Positions 1-8,376 of a stretch of DNA of 64,000 nucleotides are shown here, in pieces. The position numbers and the translations under genes are program-made. The notes beneath the pieces were generated by a model that was not told the origin of the DNA, did not search any database, and worked only from the letters and a program-made list of their open reading frames with translations. Each line of letters opens with the position of its first letter. Positions within the stretch are counted from its first letter, which is position 1. This stretch comes from Treponema bryantii (GTDB taxonomy: Bacteria > Spirochaetota > Spirochaetia > Treponematales > Treponemataceae), in assembly GCF_900111035.1 (NCBI RefSeq), contig NZ_FOFU01000002.1, positions 558,001 through 622,000 of the forward strand. Direction: 5' to 3'.

Positions 1-184
1 CTACGGCATTTTTATGATGCAGCAGATTGAGACGATGTTCCCAGAAGTTCAGATATTTACTCTTGATACGCCAGTCTGGAATATCCGCACGAATGCGTTT
101 TATCAGAAGTTGGGATACACAGAAGTACGACGTGACAATGATTTTGTGTATTATGAAAAGCGGGCGTTACGGGCCGGCGTTTGA
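1..184 (+). CDS. GNAT acetyltransferase, C-terminal part (5' end outside window)
   Basis: Reading from base 2 gives about 60 residues ending at TGA 182-184. The stretch NAFYQKLGYTEVRRDNDFVY is the typical C-terminal beta-alpha-beta end of a GNAT acyltransferase (NxxAxxFYxKxGF-type motif). The acetyl-CoA loop lies outside the window, so the substrate cannot be judged. The last residues (RALRAGV) and the stop codon are encoded by the start of a GC-rich repeat, so the natural C-terminus was probably replaced when the repeat arrived. Confidence 0.6.
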   Translation, partial: YGIFMMQQIETMFPEVQIFTLDTPVWNIRTNAFYQKLGYTEVRRDNDFVYYEKRALRAGV

Positions 185-241
185 GGCCCGTAGAGGGGGT
201 AGCGAGCAACGACGTGCGAGCGAGGGGGAGACTTCCCCCTA
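161..241 (-). repeat. GC-rich hairpin repeat, copy A
   Basis: Read on the minus strand it begins GGGGGAAGTCTCCCCC, then CTCGCTCGCAC, GTTGCTCGCTACCCCC and a variant tail. It matches the copy at 52770-52850 most closely and, in outline, the copies at 5723, 8240 and 30082. It overlaps the end of the preceding GNAT gene and stops 15 bases before the next start codon. Confidence 0.75.
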
Positions 242-256
242 TGAATTGAGAAAACA

Positions 257-907
257 ATGAACTATTCAAATACAAACGAACATTTATACAATGACATCGC
301 TCTATGGGAAAAAACTGATGGTAGAGATTTATTTCTTGAGATGCCACTTACGGAAAAGGACGGTCCCACAGTTCTTGATTTCGGTTATGGCTTTGGTGAA
401 AATCTTTTTGCTTTGAGTAACGCTTATCCCAATGGAAAAATCTATGGAATTGATTGCAGTCCTGTTTGTCAGAAAGAAGTTGGTGAAAAGATTGCAGCGC
501 GGGGGATTAAAAATATCACCTTAATAAACAAAGAAGTTCACAATCTGCAGGATTTTGAAAATGACTCTCTGGATTTAGTTTTGTTGTATGATGCACTTCA
601 CGGCGGCGACGGTAAAGGCAAGTACATGCTTTTTGAAGAATCTCACCGCGTATTGAAAACTGGAGGTTGCCTTTCCATCCTGCCCGTACACTTAAGTAAC
701 TGGCGCGACCGCGAGGGCAAAAAGAAAACTTATTCTCTTAAAATGATTATCGATGAAGTTCAGTCTTTTGGTTATGAATACGCTGGCACCTGCAGCCAGA
801 AAGGCATTCACTGGGAAAAGTGCCACACGCTGTATTACATCAAAAAAGGAATCATAACCTTTGATATACTTGAGCGAGTTGATGTAATGAATTTTAAGAA
901 AAAATAA
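257..907 (+). CDS. Class I SAM-dependent methyltransferase
   Basis: A 216-residue protein with the Rossmann methyltransferase signature. Motif I is VLDFGYGFGEN near residues 39-49, followed by an acidic end of beta-2 (IYGIDCSP) and a post-motif region with HRVLKTGGCLSILP, typical of small-molecule methyltransferases of the Methyltransf_11/25 type. ATG 257 has no clear Shine-Dalgarno sequence. It follows repeat copy A and is followed by an array of four hairpins. The substrate is unknown; neighbours are other modifying enzymes. Confidence 0.8.
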   Translation: MNYSNTNEHLYNDIALWEKTDGRDLFLEMPLTEKDGPTVLDFGYGFGENLFALSNAYPNGKIYGIDCSPVCQKEVGEKIAARGIKNITLINKEVHNLQDFENDSLDLVLLYDALHGGDGKGKYMLFEESHRVLKTGGCLSILPVHLSNWRDREGKKKTYSLKMIIDEVQSFGYEYAGTCSQKGIHWEKCHTLYYIKKGIITFDILERVDVMNFKKK

Positions 908-930
908 TTATAGTAATCGGCTATTTACAG

Positions 931-1204
931 AATTTACCTACAAAACAGTCGGTTTTAGTGATTTTGTAGGTAAATTTTGATTGAACTGTAGTGTTGATTC
1001 AAGAAAAATACCTACAAAAATGGCAAAATTGTCAGTTTTGTAGGTATTTTTTTAAAAAATTTATAGAAATCGATTTGATTTTGTGTTTTTTTTACCTACA
1101 AAAAAAGGAAATTTAACATTTTTGTAGGTAAAATCAGAAACTGCCCCATAACAAAATCCATTTATTTACCTACAAAATACATGAAAACCCTAATTTTGTA
1201 GGTA
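931..1204. repeat. Array of four A/T-rich hairpins sharing the stem CCTACAAAA/TTTTGTAGG
   Basis: Four perfect inverted repeats in a row: 931-945/962-976 (15 bp), 1004-1019/1036-1051 (16 bp), 1090-1104/1119-1133 (15 bp) and 1167-1178/1193-1204 (12 bp). All arms contain TACCTACAAAA and its complement. Loops are 14-16 nt and unrelated in sequence; hairpins start 73-86 nt apart. This array fills most of the gene-free stretch 908-1391. It resembles no repeat type I can name; each hairpin could act as a bidirectional terminator. Confidence 0.9.
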
Positions 1205-1312
1205 TTTTTCTTTATCTCGAATATACTTTTACTTACTTGGCAGACAAAATTGAGCAATTTTTGACAAGAACTTTTTTCTGATAGAAGATATACTTTTAAT
1301 TAATTGGAGAAC

Positions 1313-1373
1313 GTCATGCTGAACTTGTTTCAGCATCTTTTATATTGAGATCCCGAAACAAGTTCGGGATGAC
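1313..1373. repeat. Palindromic intergenic repeat (ATGCTGAA/ATCCCGAA family), copy 1
   Basis: Two adjacent dyads, ATGCTGAACTTGTTTCAGCAT at 1316-1336 (shown without further flank) and ATCCCGAA...TTCGGGAT at 1350-1370, whose outer ends GTCATGCTG and GGGATGAC also mirror each other. A second copy with the two dyads in opposite order lies at 34526-34575. The ribosome binding site of the next gene (GGAGG) begins immediately after it. Confidence 0.85.
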
Positions 1374-1391
1374 GGGAGAGGAGGCAAGAAT

Positions 1392-2261
1392 ATGGAAGAC
1401 GCAATCTTAAACTGGTTACTGGAAGATGAAAATCCGGAAGTAAAACTCAGAACCCTCAAAGAGGCACTGCATCTGCCCGACAGCGACGAAAAAGTCATCG
1501 AATGCAAAAAGCAGCTGCTCGAAAGTAAGACATACGCGCGCGCTTTGAACAGACTTCACAAACCAAAGAACTGGGATAAGTACGATGCCATTCTTGCCTT
1601 TGCAGAATGGGGACTTACCCGTGCCGATATTGGTAAAGATATTGATGACGAAGTTTTCGGTCTGATTGAAGCTACTGGTTTTAAGATGCTTTGCGGTGAA
1701 CCTCTTCTCCTGCGAAATCTTGTAAAACTTGGATATTATGATGAAGAAATTGTCCGAAAGGAAATTGATGCACAGCTTGCGCTTATTCAGGAAGATGGCG
1801 GTTTCCGATGTATCAGCACAAACAAAAAAATCAATGACCCGAGAAAGCCTCACAAAAGCTGCATAAAATATACAATTGAATTTCTTATGCTTGTTGCCGA
1901 ACTTCATCTTCAGGGAATCAAAACCGAATGCGAAGAAGCTCTTGTTCACTATTTCACAAAACGTAACATTTTCTACCGCACCGACGACATGAAAACTCCT
2001 GTGTTTGACGTTATGCTTGGAACCTTCTACACTCCGGATCCAATAAAAATCGGCGCGCAGAATATTGTTTACGCTCTCAAAGCACTTGGCTGTCCTCTCG
2101 ATTCCGAAGCAATGAAGGAAGGCATCAGAGTTTTGAATCAGCACAGACTAGAAAACGGCAGATACATTTTGACTGATTCAAAGAGCGTTCCTGCATTCAA
2201 GGTTGGAGATGTTGGCCTAGAAAATAAATGGATTACACTTTATGCTTATATGACGATGTAA
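1392..2261 (+). CDS. Alpha-helical toroid-like conserved protein
   Basis: A 289-residue protein opening with WLLEDENPEVKLRTLKEAL and continuing with helical segments and QLALIQEDGGFRC, which recall the QW-type repeats of squalene-cyclase/prenyltransferase alpha-alpha toroid proteins. No DxDD or metal site typical of true cyclases is evident, so an enzymatic role is unproven. A strong GGAGG lies 8 nt before ATG 1392. It starts a plus-strand cluster with a peptidase E homologue, a phosphotransferase and a nucleotidyltransferase. Confidence 0.5.
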   Translation: MEDAILNWLLEDENPEVKLRTLKEALHLPDSDEKVIECKKQLLESKTYARALNRLHKPKNWDKYDAILAFAEWGLTRADIGKDIDDEVFGLIEATGFKMLCGEPLLLRNLVKLGYYDEEIVRKEIDAQLALIQEDGGFRCISTNKKINDPRKPHKSCIKYTIEFLMLVAELHLQGIKTECEEALVHYFTKRNIFYRTDDMKTPVFDVMLGTFYTPDPIKIGAQNIVYALKALGCPLDSEAMKEGIRVLNQHRLENGRYILTDSKSVPAFKVGDVGLENKWITLYAYMTM

Positions 2262-2295
2262 AAAAAGAAGACTGCTGGCTGATGGAGTTAGTTTT

Positions 2296-2931
2296 ATGAA
2301 TGCAAAATTATTAGGAGTTTTCAGCGGATTTCCAACTCATCATTTTACAGATGAAATTGCAGAGGTACTTCGCGAAAATCTGGGCGAGCGAAAATGTCTT
2401 GTTTTTATAAGTGCCGATCCGGAAAACTATACACAAAATGATGACGACAAAGACGGCATGCACCAGATGTTGGCTGAACGTGGTCTGGGCTTTGCAGAGC
2501 ATCATGTGATTGACCGGCGGACGAACGCGGAGACTGCATCAAAACTTGTACAGCAGGCTGATTGCATCTGGCTGATGGGTGGTGAAGTAACCTGGCAGAT
2601 GAAGCTGATTCAGGATCTTAATCTTGCTCCAGAGATTTTGGCTAGCCATGCAGTGATTCTTGGTGTAAGTGCCGGTTCAATGAATATGGGGCCTTATGTT
2701 GCCGAAGTCTGGGAGTCAAAGACAATGTACAAAGGGCTCGGCCTTACAGATGTCATCATCAAAGCACATTATAAACCAGATGAATGGTTTGTTCCGAGCC
2801 TAAAAGAAATGTCGATGGTTCGTCCGATTATTGCCATGGAAGATGAAAGCGCAATTTTCATAAACAGTGACAAAACCTGGCGACTTGGAAAGATGCATAA
2901 AGTTGATAAAGGAGAAATTACAAGTCTTTGA
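2296..2931 (+). CDS. Peptidase E-like protein (family S51, class I glutamine amidotransferase fold)
   Basis: A 211-residue protein. The WLMGGE segment (about 102-107) and GVSAGSMNM with Ser125 as candidate nucleophile match the S51 dipeptidase (aspartyl dipeptidase/cyanophycinase) family, where the serine sits in a nucleophile elbow. A late AHYKPDEWF segment could supply the catalytic His. GGAG precedes ATG 2296. The stop TGA overlaps the TTG start of the next gene, so the two are probably translationally coupled. Confidence 0.75.
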   Translation: MNAKLLGVFSGFPTHHFTDEIAEVLRENLGERKCLVFISADPENYTQNDDDKDGMHQMLAERGLGFAEHHVIDRRTNAETASKLVQQADCIWLMGGEVTWQMKLIQDLNLAPEILASHAVILGVSAGSMNMGPYVAEVWESKTMYKGLGLTDVIIKAHYKPDEWFVPSLKEMSMVRPIIAMEDESAIFINSDKTWRLGKMHKVDKGEITSL

Positions 2932-3905
2932 AAGCAATTGAACAGATATTAAAATTATTTTCTCTTGAGGATTTTAACTGGCACGAAGTTGAAGGTCACG
3001 AAGGTGGACGTAACAGGATTTTTGTTTGCAGTAAGGGTGATGAAAAAAAGTTTGTGCTTCGGATTTCTTCAACTGGTGACAGAACAGAAATGGACTATCT
3101 TGCCGAAACGGAGTTTGTTCATTATCTTGCAGAGCATGGTGCTCCTGTTGCAGATGTGATTCCGAGTGTAAATGAGAAACTTGTTGAAGTTGTTGATAAT
3201 GATGGAGCACGTGATTTTGTCTCACTTTTTGAATATGCAAAAGGAATGCTTTTGTGTGACAACGGTTACCGTTACCGAGAAGGCGCATCGCTTGAAGAAT
3301 ATTTTTATAACACTGGTAAGGCACTTGGTAAAATACATGAAGTCTCAAAAAACTTCACTCCAACTACAGCCCACTGCCGCCCAGACTATTTTGATAAATA
3401 CAATATGGAACACATAAACAATCTGATTCCAGACACTCCGACTTTTTATTCAGATTTGAAAAAAGCAATTGGCGCCTGCCTAGAAAAGTTTCGAAAACTA
3501 CCGACCGATAGTCAAAACTACGGTTTAATTCACTTCGACTTCAGTGACGGCAACTATCACATAGATATGGCAAACGGCAATATTACAGTTTTTGATTTTG
3601 ATAACTGTATGTACTGCTGGTACATGTTCGACCTCGCAAATCTCTATCTTCACGGCGAAGGCTGGTTCCGCAACGAACCAGATCCCACAAAACGAGCCGC
3701 CGGCATGAAGCATTATTTCGACACAATTCTCAAAGGCTACAAATCAGAAACCACAATTTCTGACGAATTCCTGAATCAACTCCCGCTCTTTATAGACATG
3801 GTCTTAATCGAAAACATCGTCGACGAGTTTGAATGCGCTGCTCGCGAAGGCGAAGAAGTAGACTACGAAGATATTGAAGATGCCGCAAATCATCTGATAA
3901 ACTAG
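2928..3905 (+). CDS. APH-family phosphotransferase
   Basis: A 325-residue protein of the aminoglycoside phosphotransferase/choline kinase fold. The catalytic loop HFDFSDGN (His202, Asp204, Asn209) and the metal motif VFDFDN about 15 residues later are intact; an N-terminal FVLRIS strand carries no obvious ATP lysine. The start is TTG 2928, overlapping the TGA of the upstream gene. Such proteins phosphorylate amino sugars, homoserine, choline or similar; the substrate cannot be told here. Confidence 0.75.
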   Translation: MKAIEQILKLFSLEDFNWHEVEGHEGGRNRIFVCSKGDEKKFVLRISSTGDRTEMDYLAETEFVHYLAEHGAPVADVIPSVNEKLVEVVDNDGARDFVSLFEYAKGMLLCDNGYRYREGASLEEYFYNTGKALGKIHEVSKNFTPTTAHCRPDYFDKYNMEHINNLIPDTPTFYSDLKKAIGACLEKFRKLPTDSQNYGLIHFDFSDGNYHIDMANGNITVFDFDNCMYCWYMFDLANLYLHGEGWFRNEPDPTKRAAGMKHYFDTILKGYKSETTISDEFLNQLPLFIDMVLIENIVDEFECAAREGEEVDYEDIEDAANHLIN

Positions 3906-3915
3906 AGAAAGAAAA

Positions 3916-4578
3916 ATGTTCAACTTAGAAACCTATATCCAGAATCTAATCTCAGAATGTAAAACCACTTTCAACACCCGACTTTTATACATGGGCCTGC
4001 AGGGAAGTTATCTCCGAGGCGAAGCACATGAAAACAGCGACATTGATATTATGGTCATTATTGATAATTTTACAGTAACTGACATGCAGACCTATCGCGA
4101 AATCCTGAAGAAAATCGGCTGGTACGAAAAGTCATGCGGTTTCATCTGTGGCAAAAACGAAATACAAAACTGGAATCCGCTGGAAGTCTGCCAGCTCAAG
4201 TTTACCACAAAAGATCTTTTGGGAGCCCTCACAGATTATCTTCCGCCGGCAACCAGAGAAGACGAAACCAATTACGTAAAAATTAGTTTAGGAAATTTAT
4301 ATCATGAACTCTGTCACAGATTCATTCATGCAGACAGAGAAAAGAACATCGCTAAATTCCGCGGCACCTGCAAAGGCTTTTTCTTTTTGATTCAGAATCT
4401 CCATTATCTTGAAACTGGCGATTTCATTCTCTCAAAAAAAGAATTGAAAGAAAAAGTTTCCGCTACCGACCGACGCATTCTTGAGTTCAGTGACCTCCCA
4501 GATAACTACAATTTCGACGAAGCCTTCTCGGAACTTTTTGACTGGTGTCAGAATGCGTTCAGCCGTTTAGAAGTTTAA
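3916..4578 (+). CDS. Nucleotidyltransferase (Pol beta superfamily, aminoglycoside adenylyltransferase-like)
   Basis: A 220-residue protein whose start holds the nucleotidyltransferase signature GSYLRGEAHENSDIDIM: Gly30-Ser31 and the metal-binding pair Asp42/Asp44. The rest is helical, with a HELCHRFIHAD segment as in kanamycin-nucleotidyltransferase-like proteins. It lies 10 nt behind the APH-type gene and probably shares its transcript. Pairing of a kinase-fold and an adenylyltransferase-fold gene is reminiscent of antibiotic-modifying loci, but the substrate is unknown. Confidence 0.7.
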   Translation: MFNLETYIQNLISECKTTFNTRLLYMGLQGSYLRGEAHENSDIDIMVIIDNFTVTDMQTYREILKKIGWYEKSCGFICGKNEIQNWNPLEVCQLKFTTKDLLGALTDYLPPATREDETNYVKISLGNLYHELCHRFIHADREKNIAKFRGTCKGFFFLIQNLHYLETGDFILSKKELKEKVSATDRRILEFSDLPDNYNFDEAFSELFDWCQNAFSRLEV

Positions 4579-4636
4579 TTGATTAAATGGATAATAATTA
4601 TGGCATTTGTAAAAAACGGCAACTTTATGCAATATG

Positions 4637-5614
4637 CTATAATCTAGATTCAATCTCCCGCTGAATAAAATCCACGCGGTCAAAAATCGTAGGCTTAAAA
4701 TACGAAGCCACCGCAACAACGGTTTTCTTCTCCGGGTTAATATAAATCACATTACCGCTGTTCCCGATAGCCGCATAAATTCCCTTCTTCCTGCTGATAA
4801 TCCACCACAAATATCCGTAATCCATTCCACGGAAATGTTTACCTTCAACCGTGCGCGGCTCCGTCATCTCCCGAATCCACTTAGACGACACAATCTGCTG
4901 CCCGCCGTACGCTCCCTTGTTCAAACACAGGAGCCCAATCTTCGCCATGTCACAAGCCGACAAACAAAGTCCATAACCCGGTGTTCCAAGATTCTGGCGG
5001 TCACTAAACCACACAGCCTTTTTCGGAGTCTTCTCAATAGTAAACTGTTTATGCTCCTCGGCAGACTTAGCAATATAAACCTCATGCGCCGGAATTCCTA
5101 GCGGCCCGAACAAAAACTTATTCGCATAGTCCACAGTAATCATGCCAGTCGCCTTATAAAGAATCCCAGACAAAATATGAATGCAAACCGAAGAATAACG
5201 GAACTCCCCTGTCATCCCCTGACGCCCGCCAAGAAAATCCAGAGAAGTGTAAGTCCAGTTTTCACTCGAGCACACCTTAGACCACGGGTCGCCCTTACCC
5301 TTATACGGAGCCCTCATCGTAAGCAAATCTTTAATCGTCACCTCATAAATAGTCTTCTCGCCGCGCTTTACCTTATATTCCGGAAAATAATCCAGAACCT
5401 TATCATCCACACTTTTAATCTGTCCCTTATCAATCGCAATTCCAATGAGCAGCGCCATCACACTTTTAGTCACCGACATCACATGCGCACAGTCGTCCAC
5501 TTTGTAGCCGTTCCAGCAGTCCGAATAAACTTCCTCGCCGCCCTTATAAGCCACCACCTGGCAGATGTTCGGCTGCTCCGTCTCAATCAGTTTGTGCATT
5601 TCATTCTTGTTCAT
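4637..5614 (-). CDS. Serine hydrolase of the class C beta-lactamase / PBP-like family
   Basis: A 325-residue protein without a signal peptide. The SxxK motif is SVTK (Ser47, Lys50) and the YxS/N element is YSS at 140-142. A GYGLCLSACDMAKIGLL segment is typical of the beta-lactamase/transpeptidase-like family that includes EstB esterases and DD-peptidases. AAGGAG precedes ATG by 5 nt. Lack of an export signal argues against classical secreted beta-lactamase activity and for a cytoplasmic esterase or amidase. It is convergent with the nucleotidyltransferase gene. Confidence 0.8.
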   Translation of the reverse strand: MNKNEMHKLIETEQPNICQVVAYKGGEEVYSDCWNGYKVDDCAHVMSVTKSVMALLIGIAIDKGQIKSVDDKVLDYFPEYKVKRGEKTIYEVTIKDLLTMRAPYKGKGDPWSKVCSSENWTYTSLDFLGGRQGMTGEFRYSSVCIHILSGILYKATGMITVDYANKFLFGPLGIPAHEVYIAKSAEEHKQFTIEKTPKKAVWFSDRQNLGTPGYGLCLSACDMAKIGLLCLNKGAYGGQQIVSSKWIREMTEPRTVEGKHFRGMDYGYLWWIISRKKGIYAAIGNSGNVIYINPEKKTVVAVASYFKPTIFDRVDFIQREIESRL

Positions 5615-5722
5615 AAAATCTCCTTAAAACTTTGAAATAATAAAGGATCCTTATATTTATGGATTAAATACTTTGATTTTTAATTAGTCAATAAATTTTT
5701 TTATGATTTTTCTTAGATAGTG

Positions 5723-5816
5723 AAGGGGAAAGCCTTCCCCTCGTTCCAGCCCGCTACGCGGTCTTCCTCTACCCCTTCTCCTAGGGGGCCACCCCCTAAA
5801 ACCCCCGCCCCCGCCG
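5723..5816 (+). repeat. GC-rich hairpin repeat, copy B
   Basis: Begins GGGGAAAGCCTTCCCC, continues TCGTTCCAGCCCGC and GCGGTCTTCC, then TACCCCTTCTCCTAGG and a GGGGGCCACCCCC hairpin. It is the same unit as copies at 8240 (inverted), 30082, 52770 and, more distantly, 161. It stands between the divergent serine hydrolase and YARHG genes. Confidence 0.8.
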
Positions 5817-5877
5817 CTCTCTCATAACAAATCGTACATTGTATAAGGCACTTTCTACCTATATAATAAAGTCAGCA

Positions 5878-7014
5878 ATGAAAAAGAAACTTTTATTTAC
5901 AGCATTTATTTTCTCAGTGAGCATTTTATGTTTCGCGCAGGAAGTTGAAAAAATTGAAGTCTTAGAAGATGTAAAGTATGAAAGATATCCCGGAGGTGGA
6001 ATGGGGCATTTTCCACTAGGAATATATTTTAATGAAGTAAACAATCTCCTGGTCGTACAGGATCCTTTGCCTGGAACTATAGTAACAATCAATCTGGAAA
6101 CTAAAGCAATTTCAAAAGAAGAAAAACCGTTTTTAAGTGAACACGCACCATTACTCTTGGTATTAGGAAATAATTATTGGGGAGTTTATTCGGATTCTAT
6201 TGAGTATTCAATAAATAATACACCTTATAAATACATCAGTGATACAAATCCTGGTATAAGCTTTATACTCAAAAAAGATAGCGGTTATATAGTTTATTTT
6301 TTAGGCGGTGCCATAGATTCAAATGGACGTATTTATTCAGAAGAAGAGGCAATGGCATATCTGAAACAATATGATCCCGAAAAATATGAGCAGAGCAAAA
6401 AAAAGGCTGCTGAGCTGAGTCTTTATAATGATTTTATTAGAAACAATGTTTTGATTTGGGGAAACACATACTATAAAGAACACAATACATTGCAGCAATA
6501 TGATCTCCAAGGATATAGATATTTTTCTGAAAATTATGGAAGTCTTGGTAACGTCCTTGGATGTTATTTAAATGATGATAATATTTTTTATTTAAAAAAT
6601 CTGAACTCATATTCAGAAATTCGGAAAAGTGGACAAGACTATTCTTTTAGCTGGTACGTCGGCTTTGGCGGTAACATCTACTATTATGTTGCCGGTAAAG
6701 AGTATACTGAAATGTTCCGCATCCGCCGCACATGGGGAGAGCCGGACTTCTACGCCATGGCAATAAACGGTTACACAGACGACTCTTACGGCCAGTACGT
6801 AAACAAGGTTCTTCCAACCTTGAGCAAAGCAGAACTCCGTCTTTTGAGAAATACAATCTTTGCCATTTATGGTGTTCACTTTAAAAGCGCAGACCTTTCC
6901 ACTCATTTCGCAAAGCAAGTCTGGTACACAGATGAAGGCAAAACCTCCGGCGAAATCAAACTTTCGGCGCATCGTCAGAAACTTGTTGAAATGATACAAA
7001 AGTTAGAAAAATAA
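5878..7014 (+). CDS. Exported protein with C-terminal YARHG domain
   Basis: Starting at ATG 5878, which gives a clean signal peptide (MKKKLLFTAFIFSVSILCFA, cut before QE), the protein has 378 residues. The last 80 (LSKAELRLLRNTIFAIYGVHF ... WYTDEG) match the YARHG domain, a small extracytoplasmic module of unknown function often found in peptidase or lipoprotein contexts. The middle resembles repeat-rich strands (DSNGRIYSEEE). Codon usage of the first two thirds is very A/T-rich, while the YARHG part is less so. A related broken gene lies at 7986. Confidence 0.75.
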   Translation: MKKKLLFTAFIFSVSILCFAQEVEKIEVLEDVKYERYPGGGMGHFPLGIYFNEVNNLLVVQDPLPGTIVTINLETKAISKEEKPFLSEHAPLLLVLGNNYWGVYSDSIEYSINNTPYKYISDTNPGISFILKKDSGYIVYFLGGAIDSNGRIYSEEEAMAYLKQYDPEKYEQSKKKAAELSLYNDFIRNNVLIWGNTYYKEHNTLQQYDLQGYRYFSENYGSLGNVLGCYLNDDNIFYLKNLNSYSEIRKSGQDYSFSWYVGFGGNIYYYVAGKEYTEMFRIRRTWGEPDFYAMAINGYTDDSYGQYVNKVLPTLSKAELRLLRNTIFAIYGVHFKSADLSTHFAKQVWYTDEGKTSGEIKLSAHRQKLVEMIQKLEK

Positions 7015-7051
7015 TAAAGAACGTTTTTACAACAATATGGAGACAAAAATA

Positions 7052-7975
7052 ATGAAAAGAAAAATTTTATTTATACTTTTAATTTTATTTCAAATTCAAT
7101 TATTTTCACAAGAATATCATTTAAGAAAATTAATGGAATTAAAAAATATAAAAGAAACTGAAAATCTTTATAGAAGAAAAACAGAAGATCTTGAACCTTA
7201 TGATGATAATACAGGAAATGTTTTATGTATCGATAATAATGGAGATATATATATTCAATGTATTGATACAAAAGAACTATTAAAGATAAAAAATAATAAA
7301 TTAAAACTAATTTATAATACAAATTTTCTTATATATAATGTTGAAGAAGTTATTACCGCTGTAACTGATAAAAGCTATATTTATACAGGTTTATGGGGTG
7401 TATTTAAAGGATTTGATAAAGAATTTAATCAGATATTTAATATAAATATATATAAGGATAATGGCATAATAATTGAAAATAGGCAATCTTATTACCTAGA
7501 AAAAGCCAATGTATTATTTTTTTGGGATAACAAAGAAAACATTTACTGTGTAGTAAATCCTGGAATGGATAAAGAAGAAAACAGAAAAAACTTTCACAAT
7601 ACAGAGGAAACAAAAAGAATGTTTAAATCTGATGTGGAAATGAATGGAGTAAAAATTAGAGTAACAAATTCTAATAATATTTTTATTAATGGAAACTTTC
7701 ATTTCTGGAAACAAGATGAACTTGGAAATTATAGATATCAAAAAGTAACAAATAATTATTTTTTAGTTTATAACAAAGATAATATTGAAGAGAAGTATCG
7801 GATAAAATTTCCTGATGATACCGAAGTAATAGAATCATCCGCCTTACATCCAAGTGGAGACATCTACGTTCTTCGCATGAACTGGAACACTAACACGCAT
7901 AATCTTTACTGCATAGAAAACACCTGGGATCCACAGTGGCGCGCACAGTGGTACAAAGAACATTCAAAAAACTAA
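7052..7975 (+). CDS. Exported protein of unknown function, very A/T-rich
   Basis: ATG 7052 is preferred over 7037 because GGAG (7039-7042) then sits 9 nt ahead and the product begins with a clear signal peptide (MKRKILFILLILFQIQLFSQ). The mature part of about 290 residues contains strand-rich segments such as CIDNNGDIYIQCIDTKELL and SSALHPSGDIYVLRMNW that suggest a beta-propeller-like or WD-type fold. It lacks the YARHG domain of its upstream neighbour. Its last residues (YCIENTWDPQWRAQWY) resemble the end of the decayed gene that follows. Confidence 0.6.
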   Translation: MKRKILFILLILFQIQLFSQEYHLRKLMELKNIKETENLYRRKTEDLEPYDDNTGNVLCIDNNGDIYIQCIDTKELLKIKNNKLKLIYNTNFLIYNVEEVITAVTDKSYIYTGLWGVFKGFDKEFNQIFNINIYKDNGIIIENRQSYYLEKANVLFFWDNKENIYCVVNPGMDKEENRKNFHNTEETKRMFKSDVEMNGVKIRVTNSNNIFINGNFHFWKQDELGNYRYQKVTNNYFLVYNKDNIEEKYRIKFPDDTEVIESSALHPSGDIYVLRMNWNTNTHNLYCIENTWDPQWRAQWYKEHSKN

Positions 7976-7985
7976 GTGATCAAAA

Positions 7986-8239
7986 ATGAAAAAGAAACTT
8001 TTATTTACAGCAATCATTTTCTCCATGACTCTTTTCTGCTTTGCGCAGGAAACAATAACTGCACAATCTGAAACTCTAACAACTGTTGCCTTCGGCAAAG
8101 ATTCAGCAGGACTTATTTTCCAGCACTTTCTAAAACGGGAGATTTGTTTTACTTAGACTATTCAAACGAAATGAAAGAACTACTGCTTTATTGCATCGAA
8201 AACAACTGGTCTCCAGAAGCTAAGCAGAATTTGGAATAA
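7986..8239 (+). pseudogene. Decayed exported-protein gene, paralogous to both upstream neighbours
   Basis: ATG 7986 opens 56 codons encoding a signal peptide nearly identical to that of the gene at 5878; the first 27 bases are identical. The frame ends at TAG 8154. A second frame, continuing from about 8140 to TAA 8237, reads DYSNEMKELLLYCIENNWSP, matching the C-terminal tail of the gene at 7052. The coding region between them has been deleted and the frame shifted, leaving both ends of a former paralogue. Repeat copy C begins right after the TAA. Confidence 0.75.
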
Positions 8240-8325
8240 CCGGGGGCGTTGCGGGGTGTCCCCGCTGGAAGGGGTAGTGGAAGACCGCAGCGCGGGCTGG
8301 AGCGAGGGGAAGGCCTTCCCCTCGT
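8240..8325 (-). repeat. GC-rich hairpin repeat, copy C
   Basis: Inverted copy: on the minus strand it begins GGGGAAGGCCTTCCCC, a perfect 16-bp palindrome, then TCGCTCCAGCCCGC, GCGGTCTTCC and ACTACCCCTTCC. It abuts the stop codon of the decayed gene. Confidence 0.8.
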
Positions 8326-8337
8326 TCATTCCATTTT

Positions 8338-8366
8338 TTGACAAACTATTCTTTATAACATAAAAT
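8338..8366 (+). promoter_or_regulatory. Sigma-70-type promoter of the cyclase gene
   Basis: TTGACA at 8338-8343, 17-nt spacer, TAAAAT at 8361-8366. Transcription would begin about 3-5 nt before ATG 8377, so the mRNA would be nearly leaderless; no Shine-Dalgarno sequence is present. Confidence 0.65.
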
Positions 8367-8376
8367 TATATGTATA

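Noticed and set aside
931-1204. CRISPR array from regularly spaced TACCTACAAAA words
   Set aside because: The repeated unit is an inverted pair of 12-16 nt arms, not a direct repeat of 23-40 nt; spacing is irregular, and no cas gene is near.
1416-2144. Long antisense frame of 242 codons opposite the toroid-protein gene
   Set aside because: Composition is that of the reverse reading of a real gene; no ribosome site and no recognisable domain. Similar antisense frames opposite lysA, ddh, the nucleoside ATPase and others were left out for the same reason.
4637-5614. Naming the serine hydrolase a beta-lactamase resistance gene
   Set aside because: Only the general SxxK and YxS motifs are visible and there is no signal peptide; esterases and DD-peptidases share them.
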